The notes beneath the pieces are model-generated. The model was not told the origin of the DNA. It ran no database searches and was given only the letters and a program-made list of their open reading frames with translations. Position numbers and translations under genes: made by a program. Source: Phoronis australis (lineage: Eukaryota; Phoronida; Phoronidae). Taken from it: DNA of 23,177 nucleotides. The stretch is taken from positions 129,783 to 152,959 of the forward strand of contig NMRA01000277.1 in assembly GCA_002633005.1 (NCBI GenBank), written 5' to 3'. Shown here piece after piece: positions 10,581-18,563 of the stretch; the first letter of the stretch is position 1, and every line of letters starts with the position of its first letter.

Positions 10581-11029
10581 ATGACTGGTTGGCAAAACCA
10601 AAAATAGATAAGTAGCTGAAATAGCAATATGGCTTTATACTCGAATATATGGCCGTGATCTTTTATTCTAGGTACTTTGCATGTTTAAAGTGCTTATAAC
10701 CCCATTTATATTGTTTCGACATGTGATCAGCATGTCAGCAGCATTTAAGATTCTTTTATAGCATTGCACATCACATTCGTAAATTCGGTATCTCAAAAAC
10801 CACTTTAATTGATAGTTTCTTATTTCAACGGACATGAGTTTGGCGTATGAATGTAACCAGCGCCTGTTTGTCATATCCATCAACACGCGAGTTTCTTTCA
10901 CAAAATTGTGCCATATTCGCACTTCTCCCACGTCCCGGCGAAACTGAAAAGAGCCATTGTTTATTGTACCAGAAACCATGGGAAAACGAGCGACAATATC
11001 TGACGATTTTAACACTAAACACAATTAGG
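10581..11029. other. Unassigned sequence with overlapping frames on both strands
   Basis: Frames of 118 and 92 codons on the minus strand overlap the 136-codon plus-strand frame that begins at 10847. None has a recognised domain. The plus-strand frame is discussed under 11030-11257. Confidence 0.35.
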
Positions 11030-11257
11030 ATGTCATTTGTTGTCCCGATTCTACTTAGTATGTTTCTATCAATAAATGCTCGTAACTCGAGATCAGCTAA
11101 CATATTGTCAGATAGTAATTATGGGTGTGATTTCAAGCAATTAACGTGTTCTCAAAAAACACATCATTTGTCCCCTAAGACCATGGGTGATAAAAAACCT
11201 GACAATTACTGTCAAAGTGAAAGACAGAAGACCAAAAACCGTCTTTGCGTTTCATAA
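11030..11257 (+). CDS. Candidate small secreted peptide, 75 aa
   Basis: Starting at the ATG at 11030 (A at -3), the frame encodes a hydrophobic N-terminus, MSFVVPILLSMFLSINA, that reads as a signal peptide with likely cleavage after INA. A basic and polar mature part follows with four cysteines spaced C-x6-C, then C-x11-C near the C-terminus. The frame is open further upstream to an ATG at 10847 (136 codons), but that extension is unremarkable. An AATTAG just before the ATG could be a splice acceptor. No family is recognised, and the cysteine spacing alone assigns no function. A frame of this length can occur by chance, so the case rests on the signal-peptide profile. Confidence 0.25.
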   Translation: MSFVVPILLSMFLSINARNSRSANILSDSNYGCDFKQLTCSQKTHHLSPKTMGDKKPDNYCQSERQKTKNRLCVS

Positions 11258-11293
11258 CTACCCTGGACCAAAGATGACATCGCGCGTTTATTT

Positions 11294-11431
11294 TTTAATT
11301 ATCTCAGAATCTCGAGATCCCGACTTACTTATCTCGGGATAGTCCGGATCTCAAGATGCCCAGTTAGTTAAGTCAGGATATTGAGATCCCGAGATAATTA
11401 AGTCAGGACGTCGAGATCCTGATAAAATTAA
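11294..11431. repeat. Degenerate tandem repeat with GAGATCCCGA motif
   Basis: There are about four to five degenerate units of roughly 30-40 bp. The last two are 30 bp each (AGTCAGGATATTGAGATCCC... and AGTCAGGACGTCGAGATCCT...). Units contain TCGAGATC or ATCTCGGGAT, so each is partly palindromic, and they are joined by TTAATTA or TTAGTTA linkers. Confidence 0.75.
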
Positions 11432-12906
11432 GCTGCTCTAATTTCGTCGTGGTCAAGTTCAAGGTTTCTGGCGATTCATTGGCGACTTTACGACAGTGGA
11501 TACTATCTCCACGTGGTTAATAAATGTTAACAATATGACATGAAATTATTGTTTCGCAAAAAAGAAATTAACGTTTTTTCTAGTTTACTGAATCCTGTTT
11601 TGATGATTTCAACCAATATTCGTCCAGTTACCAGCTATCATTGGCGTTAATCTTGAAAAATAAAAGCAGGGAAAGATCATCTAAAAACTCAATACATACT
11701 CCCTGTGTCACACATTTGATATTATGGTTCTTGGTGGATTTTCGTTCCCTACCGTTACTTTGGAATTCGCTAAAACCGTAGGTCACGCTTGCCCGTTTAA
11801 TAGACTTCGAAAAGAGTTTTCAAGTATTCCATATGTTGTGAGGGTTGTCAAGGGTTGCGAACATTATTTTGTTTCAGAGAACTGGATGGAAACTGTTTTT
11901 TTTTATATCTGTTAATAGATCAAAACCTGCCATGGTATCCTCCTGTTCACGTGCCTTGCATGATTCAATATTTTTACTTCACATTCTATTATTGGGGAAT
12001 CCAGATTTCTGATCTTCCGATTTCGCACTGTGGTTGCCAATCTCTGCATTATGTTTTAAAGAGATCCCCACGGACAAATAGACTTGAAGTATGAATGGTT
12101 GCGGCTCCTGCAAAAAGGCCCGGCTACAATTTTTCTGGTTCGGCCAGCAGAGGCGGGGAGTAAACTGGTAATTGGTTGTGAGGTTGCCAAATTGGTAACT
12201 GTCGATGAGGGCAAGAGGGGTGAGACGTATGGTGACCTCTGGCGAGAACCGTGCGAAATTGGTGACTACCGGGAAGATCAGCACCGTTCCCTTCCGTCCT
12301 GGACGGTAATAATCCTAGCTACGTTACTGGCATATTGTCAAAAACGCCTTATCCACTTGCAGTTGTTTGGTAGGCCTATGTCTTCATTCTGACGGTATCT
12401 GTAAGTCAAGGGCTGGTGTAACAGCTGAAGGCAACCGTTTTTATTATGTTTGCTTCTATGAATTTTCAAGTTAAATAAATCTCCCGGAATCTAATTGCGC
12501 ATGCCTCACTTAAGCAGTGACTTGCGCTGTTCGAATCATTCCCCGACAGCGTTGTTTGTGGGACGATTCCCATGATTGTGGACATGTGCTGACTGTACTA
12601 TTTTCCAAAATTGGCCGTAGCTAGTTGTGAACGATGAGTATTCTCTGACAATCCTGGATTGGAATTAGATCTCAGTTGAGTGGGATTCAGGAATTGTTTC
12701 ATTTGCAGTGGACGGGGAATGGCTGGAGTCGGCGACTACACGTACATGTGAAGCCGCTGTGCTGACTGCAAAAGAATAACTGACATTCATGTCAAAATGA
12801 CGCATCTGATGTTTAGTACACTGCATGCAAAGAAAGATGACGGGGACCACTCGAGTCATGAATGTTACCTCCGTGAACATAATTACATGCATACATATAA
12901 ACAAAC
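11432..12906. other. Unassigned sequence
   Basis: Around 12110-12320 the sequence is more GC-rich than its surroundings and stays open on both strands (102 codons plus, 101 codons minus). It has no recognised domain, no tRNA-type A or B boxes and no repeat structure. CATA-type sequence begins just before the next element. Confidence 0.4.
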
Positions 12907-12931
12907 CACAGGCGCTTGGGTTTATCGCAAA

Positions 12932-12957
12932 TGACGTCACTCAATAATATATATAAG
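12932..12957 (+). promoter_or_regulatory. CRE-like site plus TATA box in left TIR
   Basis: TGACGTCA (12932-12939) is followed 10 bp later by TATATAAG (12950-12957), so any transcription would run into the element. The right TIR carries the same CRE but a mutated TATA. Function is inference. Confidence 0.4.
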
Positions 12958-13164
12958 AAAACATGAAGGTTGGACACTCAAAATCTGTTTGCTCAGAATT
13001 TTCTACTCAAATGTGCATGGAACTCCACGAAACTAGCACCGAACAACTCTTAGAATACTTTCTTTCATTCAATCTCTTCAAATTCCCTTCAAGTGGTGAT
13101 TTGGCGACAAAAATGCCAAAAGAATGCCAAAATCACAAATTCAAGGAAGTGATTCCGTGATGTC

Positions 13165-13230
13165 ATGGCAGACGGTCTTCGCACATCCGGGTTTTTGACG
13201 GACGCTCCCGAGCTAAATCCGAAAGTCTAA
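13165..13230 (+). CDS. Short inward frame at inner edge of left TIR
   Basis: This 21-codon ATG frame begins MADGLRTSGF and ends at TAA. Its start ATGGCAGAC aligns with the start ATGGCGGAT of a frame at the same place in the other TIR (13748, minus strand). About 210 bp upstream lie the CRE and TATA motifs of the TIR. The paired start suggests a remnant of the element's own first coding exon or leader. It is too short to identify, and the sequences diverge after the second residue pair. Confidence 0.15.
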   Translation: MADGLRTSGFLTDAPELNPKV

Positions 13231-13658
13231 TTTCGCGCGGCTTTCGCCGTCAATCCATCGACTACTTGATCATGAGAAGCAGAGAGCACTTTATTGCCAA
13301 ATAAATGTAATTACTCACATATTTGTGTCAAATATAAATTATCCTGATACTGTATTGATATGCGAAGTTTTTTGTGTACTGTGATTTCTTATGAAGGTTT
13401 TACTTTTGGCCAAAACCATTGAGTTAACTCGTCGGCCACGCGCATTGTAATACTTGCACGGACTGCGTTTCCTGGCCGAGTGTGTGTTGTGCTTCAATCA
13501 AAAAAGTGCGTGATGTCAAGATGAGAAACAAGATACGCCAGTTTATGTAATAAAATTCTAAGTTAAGGGCTAAAATGAGCCGTCAGTGGAATAAAGTTAC
13601 AAATAATCATTAAAATACTAACTTTAACATTCTCAATTAGTTGAGTTTTGGATTAGAA

Positions 13659-13748
13659 TTATTGAATTTGAAATATAGGTTGCTTGCTCAAACTCGAAGT
13701 TTCACCTACGACAGGCGTACAAGTTGAAGCACAACTGAAATCCGCCAT
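13659..13748 (-). CDS. Short inward frame at inner edge of right TIR
   Basis: The minus-strand ATG at 13748 sits in good context (AAACATGGCG). The 29-codon frame starts MADFSCASTCTPVV and ends at TAA. A donor-like TAG|GTGAAA lies after the fourteenth codon, so it could be a spliced first exon of a lost transposase gene. The AAACATGGCGG block can also be read as a YY1-like element. It is not identifiable by family. Confidence 0.15.
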   Translation of the reverse strand: MADFSCASTCTPVVGETSSLSKQPIFQIQ

Positions 13749-13975
13749 GTTTACTATTTCATGTCCTTGAATTCAGAGTTTTGAGATTGTTTTGGAAATT
13801 CCATCGCCAATTCACCACTCACGAAGACAGTTAATGGGATCTAGGAAAGATAAGGCTTCGAAGGTTTATGCAACATCAGACTGAGGGAGGTGCACGCAGA
13901 TTTTATTTGGATTTTGGACGGTTGAAGTTGGGAGTCTCGGCTTGGCAAAGTTTAAGCGTCCAACCTTTATGTTTT

Positions 13976-14001
13976 CTTATATGTATTATTGAGTGACGTC
14001 A
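13976..14001 (-). promoter_or_regulatory. CRE-like site plus decayed TATA in right TIR
   Basis: Read on the minus strand, TGACGTCA (14001-13994) precedes ACATATAAG at the same spacing as in the left TIR. One change destroys the perfect TATATAAG. Confidence 0.35.
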
Positions 14002-14025
14002 TTTGCGATAAACCAAGCGCCTGTG

Positions 14026-14089
14026 ATACAAACATACACACATACATACATAAATACATACATACATACACACATACATGCACACATAC
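14026..14089. repeat. (CATA)n microsatellite
   Basis: Imperfect CATA/CACA tetranucleotide run directly beside the element at 12907-14025. Similar CATA sequence lies on the other side (about 12886-12898), so the element probably inserted into this microsatellite. Confidence 0.9.
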
Positions 14090-14948
14090 TGGATAATTTA
14101 ATATAACCCGAGAATTTGATTAACTTGAAAAATTATCTATCATTAATAAAAAATCGTTATTCATCAAAATTGGCACTCAAAACGCTTGCAGATTTTGCTA
14201 GACAAATTTTCAATGTAGTTGAATTTCCTCGGCTTCTCTTTGGTTATGAATTTGATGTGTTAATGGAGTACGTGGTTTCCTTACTAAATTTCAACATCTC
14301 GATTGCTTGTGGTAAATGTTTAAGAAAAGCCACGCCTGAGCAAAAATGAGTTAATGGACTGCAACAATCTTAACTAGAACAGACACAAAATCAACCAAAT
14401 CCATAAGCAAGCATCACACGCTGCACAAAATTCAAAATGTCCAGCCAACTCAGCAATCGCTATTTTTATTACACAGGGAGAAGTGCATTCAACGGAAGCG
14501 AACCAACTTACGTGAAACGGCAAAGTGACTTGGTGAAAACTCTTACAAAATTACCTTCGACAACATGCCCAATTACTGTAAACCATCGCCACTTTCAGCT
14601 ACACTGCCATTTTTTCTATGGCAGAACAGGAAGCAATGAGTTGCTTACAACCGCATAGTATATATGCATATAAGCTACATTGTATAGCTAGCCGAAAGGG
14701 GCGAATCTGCGGAAGTAATTACAACCGAAATTTAATTTAACAACGGTGCTAAATTAAATTACAACCGTAACTTTACTAAGCACGATCTAAAACAAAAGTA
14801 CGACCTTAATTAACGTAGTAACATTAACACATGAACGACTTTTACACTTCAAAAGGTTTTGTTTTAATTCAAACCAATCACAGTATTCCCACAGTTCCAA
14901 GGAAACTGTTGCTACGAATTCGTCGTTACGGCTCATACACACACGGAT
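14090..14948. other. Unassigned sequence
   Basis: Frames of 77 codons (14116-14349, TTG start) and 73 codons (14437-14658, ATG) have no recognised motif. A short hairpin at 14729-14760 is listed separately. Confidence 0.4.
14729..14760. repeat. 11-bp perfect hairpin
   Basis: AATTTAATTTA (14729-14739) pairs with TAAATTAAATT (14750-14760) around a 10-nt loop. The direct repeat AATTACAACCG flanks the structure (14718 and 14757). No terminator function is implied in this eukaryotic context. Confidence 0.6.
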
Positions 14949-15227
14949 ATGTTATCTCTGGCTAGCTACCTGATTTCCACCGCCAGCTATCGGAAGAGCG
15001 AAGAACTCCTGGGACATGTTCGGCAGATGGCATCTTTGGTATTACATTCAAATATTCGAAGGCATCCATTGGACAGTGCCGGTGACAACGGAATACTGAA
15101 GTCAGCACTTAAAAGAGAACCTTCTGATGACTTGTGTAACGGAAAACGTAAATCTGGGTTATGTAGAAGCATACAGAATCTCCAAAATTTGACTTTTGAA
15201 CATCAGATCTCAGAATTAATTGATTAG
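14949..15227 (+). CDS. ATG frame of 92 codons, product unknown
   Basis: The frame begins MLSLASYLISTAS and runs through a basic middle (GILKSALKREPSDD) to a TAG. It has no transmembrane segment, no recognised domain and no clear donor at the end, though CGTAAAT in the frame is a weak donor. Frames of this size are expected several times by chance in a window of this length and composition, so it is recorded only as a possible exon. Confidence 0.15.
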   Translation: MLSLASYLISTASYRKSEELLGHVRQMASLVLHSNIRRHPLDSAGDNGILKSALKREPSDDLCNGKRKSGLCRSIQNLQNLTFEHQISELID

Positions 15228-15693
15228 ATTCATATGAACCTTTAAGATGATATGTTTTATGCTCTGGGGGTTATCACTACTTTGAAAAACTCAAAAGTTG
15301 CATAAAACGAAAACTCAATGAAAACTTAAAAAATGTAACAGCGGTTTTGAAAATTTATCTGGAACATTTGTAACAAATGAAATTTGGTCATGTTCTTGAA
15401 ACTGATTTTGCTATGAATTTACCTTTTCTGCTTCATTTTTTATAAATGTATGGTCACGTGACCAAATTAATCGCAGTAGGATTTACGGTAAACACCAAAG
15501 TCTACAAGCTATTTACTTTCTACTTTTACTGAGTAAACATCTATAGTTGTGTTGATATTTGTCTAAATACACAGACTTGTCGATGTGGTTCTTTATAGCC
15601 TTAGTTGCGATTTTGATGACCGTTTATTGTGGAACTCTGGAAAATTTAAGGTTTCAGCATTTAAAGATCATATCTATAAATGATCATTATTAT
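15228..15693. other. Unassigned sequence
   Basis: AT-rich sequence with the 12-bp E-box palindrome at 15452-15463 as its only notable motif. Confidence 0.5.
15452..15463. promoter_or_regulatory. Extended E-box palindrome GGTCACGTGACC
   Basis: A perfect 12-bp palindrome that contains the CACGTG core with the flanks preferred by bHLH-zip factors of the USF/MITF/TFEB type (general knowledge). A related GTCACGTGAC lies at 17164-17173. No nearby start site is known. Confidence 0.3.
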
Positions 15694-15861
15694 CAGTGGC
15701 GGATTTAGAGGGGGGCCAAGGGGGTCATGCCGCCCCCTAAAACTCTCCCAGATTCCATTCGGCAGTTCGGGGGTGCGAATGTCTGACGGACAAAATCCTG
15801 GCTAATGCTCTGTCCTGCCCGCCCCCCGCCCCCCTAACTAAAAATCCTGGATACGCCCCTG
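15694..15861 (+). mobile_element. Nonautonomous hAT-like element, copy 2 (168 bp)
   Basis: The left end CAGTGGCGGATTTAGAGG pairs with a right end whose reverse complement is CAGGGGCGTATCCAGG. Exact 5-bp duplications ATTAT flank it (15689-15693 and 15862-15866). It aligns with both ends of the element at 10279-10580 in the same orientation and is shorter by an internal deletion. Two copies with different exact 5-bp flanks fix the termini and the duplication length of the family. Confidence 0.9.
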
Positions 15862-16071
15862 ATTATATCTTCGAGTACATTCTCTTGAGCATGTTCAAAG
15901 AAATCGAATTTTGGGTGAGAAATTCGAGGAAAGTTCTATTTGTAAACTATTCACTGTTTGCTAGTCCATTGAAAAATTCACATTTAAAATGACCATGACA
16001 ATTAGTAAAACTATTCCATAAACAACCCGTGGATTAATCGTTTAAATTTTTAAGAAAAGTATTTTACTTAC

Positions 16072-16224
16072 GCAACGTTGGAATGCCGGTGACAAAATAA
16101 ATGATACATTTCTTCTCCACTTGCCCACGATTCAATCAACTGATTGATCGTAACAAGCTTCTCATGTCGGTCGATGATTTGAACAATGCGAGGGCGAGCA
16201 TTTACGATGAATAAGGACGATATG
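16072..16224 (-). CDS. Candidate internal coding exon, product unknown
   Basis: On the minus strand a 153-nt block is bounded by a good acceptor (CGTTAACGGC, then TTTGTTTCATCAG, with a branch-like TTAAC) and a strong donor (GC|GTAAGT). It is open for 50 whole codons plus one and two split bases, so it preserves phase. The translation runs from ISSLFIVNARPRIV through LIESWASGEEMYHL to FCHRHSNV and looks like a folded soluble domain, but I cannot place the family. The same frame upstream is closed by a TAA within the putative intron, which fits splicing. The next exon downstream was not found. Splice signals and the open frame are seen; gene status is inferred. Confidence 0.32.
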
Positions 16225-16539
16225 CTGATGAAACAAAGCCGTTAACGGAAGATTTCAGGATCAAGGATAAATGTGAATAACACAGACTGGAACGACGGCA
16301 TTAAGAGAAATGTGTTTTTCAACAGATTCTTTGTTGAACAATCCAGCAATACACTCAACCAGTACCAGCTGACACGTTGTTGGCTTCTATGACGTAGCAA
16401 ATCACGTTGGAAATTTCCCGTGAGTTTCAGAAATTTGATAATTATACTAGTCATAGTTGAATAATGCCTATCATAAACTCCTTCTACTAATCCACCATTA
16501 ATTGGGTCAATTGACCATGTCTTTTTAGTAAAATTTAGC

Positions 16540-16966
16540 AAAAACGAAAGGTACACCGGCTAGCAAAGTAACGGTATCACACAAGAAACTAGTTGTGCGA
16601 AAAGCTTTTGAAGGAAACACTGTACCAGCCAATTGCAAGCCATCCGCATCAAGCAGGAAACTTCCAAATCTTTCACCTTTATCAAAGAACAGATGTTTCA
16701 TATTTTCTTTATTCACAACGTTTTATCACCAATCCGACATTAATTAGGAGTTACTTGGTGAACTGTGAGCATTTTTAATTTCACAAGCCCTAAGTGAACC
16801 CTAAAATTTAAAGAGAAAAATCAGTATTACTGTCTGACCAAAGGATACACTTGTTGAAATCTTGACCACAAAGAACATCCAACTTTCGTTGCTATGTTAC
16901 CTGACGTCTGTTTTACGACGCATCACAAGTCAGACGAGGTTGGAATCGGCTATAGTCGCTACTCAT
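16540..16966 (-). CDS. Possible upstream exons of the same minus-strand gene
   Basis: A start codon at 16966 opens MSSDYSRFQPRLTC for 17 codons. A donor GTC|GTAAAA (intron from 16916) and a very good acceptor (TACTGATTTTTCTCTTTAAA, then TTTTAG, exon from 16800) define a 116-nt intron. Joined, the frame continues in phase with VHLGLVKLKMLTVHQ up to a donor-like CAA|GTAACT. A later frame (16716-16525) reads coding-like around KHLFFDKGERFGSFLLDADG, but its junctions do not match in phase with either neighbour. The set may be one decayed gene or several chance frames. Confidence 0.2.
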
Positions 16967-17011
16967 GTGTAGCGCCGAAGGTTCAATTATCTTACGGAAA
17001 TGTTTTCTAAA

Positions 17012-17231
17012 TGCGCATGCGCGAAATTTAATCATAAAAGCTAATTTGGTTAACAGGCGATTAGTAATCATCCCTGTAGGTCTCAGGCTGTCTCCTGTTA
17101 TGCCCTACTGTTGTTCAAGCTTGTTATTACAATGGTATTTAGGAGCTAGTCTTGATTTTGAGAGTCACGTGACTTGTTGTTATGATTGAATTTGGCATAT
17201 GCGCTTACAAGGACCCAGATTTCGCCATATT
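17012..17231 (-). promoter_or_regulatory. Candidate TATA-less promoter with NRF1, E-box and YY1 motifs
   Basis: A perfect NRF1-type TGCGCATGCGC (17012-17022), a GTCACGTGAC E-box/CLEAR palindrome (17164-17173) and a YY1-type CGCCATATT (17223-17231, minus-strand orientation) lie within 220 bp. They sit just upstream of the candidate minus-strand start at 16966. Such combinations mark constitutive TATA-less animal promoters. The motifs are seen; activity is inferred. Confidence 0.3.
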
Positions 17232-18561
17232 CATTGAAGAAAAATTAAAATGACCTTCGTCCAACCGCATGCACGACCCGAATCCTTAAAAATCAACCTA
17301 ATTATAAAAGTTGCTGGCAAATTGGCCAGTTTCACGTTTGCGATTTTCCCAAAGGTACCACTAACCGTGCCCCAAGCGTCGCAATCTAATATATGATAGG
17401 TCATTCAAAGAAGAAGAATCATTTCATCAAGGAAACTAATTTGTTTCGTGGTACATTTTCTAGTCTGTGGTAATTGAACTGTGGATAAAATAAAACGAAC
17501 AATAAATACAAACAATCTAGTATCTCTTCCATGAGCTGTTCACATATCTGCCATGTAGGACCTTAGGAAAATGTTCAAATTTGACAAACTTCGGAACATC
17601 ATGTCTCAGAAACGGCAAATTAAATTCGTATGAAGCTTTCAGATACTCTGCTTTGTGCACTGCTCCCCAAAATCTTTAAGGGAGTGTTTTTATAATGTTC
17701 AAATTGGGCATGAGGGGATATCAACGATAAGACTTTTATAATTTTATCAAAAGATGAGATAATGAGGTTTTATATTAAACATTCATATCAAACAAAAATC
17801 GGTCACGTTTTGCTAATGTTCAGTTGTTTTGCCCGGCTATGACTTTTCTAATATTTTTTTTCTCTGAATTTGCATAGACACGTGTCCAGATTCCAGGCAG
17901 ATATTGATTTACTGTCAAAAATCAAATTCTACAAGCCTTGTATTTTCAGAAAATAATACTCTCACTGAATTTTTGTAAATATTTTCCTAAATGGTCATAC
18001 TTCTCAATAAGGTCCTATATAATCTTAAGGAAGACAATCAGTAATGATTTCGGACCAAATCTTCCTTTTTCCATGATATGTTGCCTCAACTTTTGTATCT
18101 ACCCCAATACAAATGTCATAAACGTGGAGATTTCTGCAGACTGCAATTTAATGTGTGCTGTGCACCAGTTATCTTCGAGACGTCTGCGTAAAAGCTATTA
18201 TGTTACCGGTAGATCTAGGATGTCTTAAAGAGGGCAATAACCTCTTTCAAAAGGAAAATGTGCACGTGAGCTCTGAAAACGGCATGTTGACAGTGTTTCT
18301 GTCGTGTTCTCTCCCCTAAACCCGACTATTTACATTACAGTATTATGTTTGTCCAGAGACGTAACATGTTAATGGAATCCAATTCCTGGCGCACATATTC
18401 ATGTACATGTATCCCTAAAACTGTTACCGTGCAAACCTGCATTATCTAATGGGTCCTGTAGAAAAAACGATCTTTGCTTTCATCGGTACCAAGCTGTGGG
18501 GTCCGCTAATATAGATTACGTCAGCCCATTAACACGTCAAGCATATCAAACAGACATTGTA
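17232..18561. other. Unassigned AT-rich sequence
   Basis: No gene or element is recognised. A 96-codon plus frame (17938-18228) lacks any motif. A TACATGTA palindrome lies at 18404-18411. Confidence 0.45.
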
Positions 18562-18563
18562 TA

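Larger units (their letters stand above)
12907..14025. mobile_element. 1119-bp DNA transposon with long promoter-bearing TIRs
   Basis: The outermost 75 bp or so are near-identical inverted repeats starting CACAGGCGCTTGG. Weaker inverted similarity continues to about 250 bp from each end (shared blocks GTGGTGA.TTGGCGA, then ATTCAAGGA, then CATGGC). The flanks AAACAAAC (12899-12906) and ATACAAAC (14026-14033) match at 7 of 8 positions, as expected for a hAT-like 8-bp duplication. The target is CATA-rich simple sequence, so that match is weaker evidence. No transposase is recognisable inside. Each TIR contains TGACGTCA plus a TATA-like box facing inward, and a short frame starting ATG-GCR-GAY at its inner edge. 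Confidence 0.85.

Noticed and set aside
10668-11103. Minus-strand frames of 118 and 92 codons
   Set aside because: They overlap each other and the plus-strand candidate, have no motifs, and have lengths within chance expectation.
12110-12320. Possible SINE in the GC-richer stretch
   Set aside because: There are no tRNA-like A/B boxes, no poly-A or simple tail and no target duplication.
12665-12940. 91-codon minus-strand ATG frame
   Set aside because: It starts inside the TIR of the 12907-14025 element and reads outward across the boundary, so it is a chance frame.
14949-15227. Idea that the 92-codon frame is the first exon of a nuclear protein
   Set aside because: The GILKSALKR segment is suggestive but matches no family I can name. 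It is kept only as a low-confidence frame.
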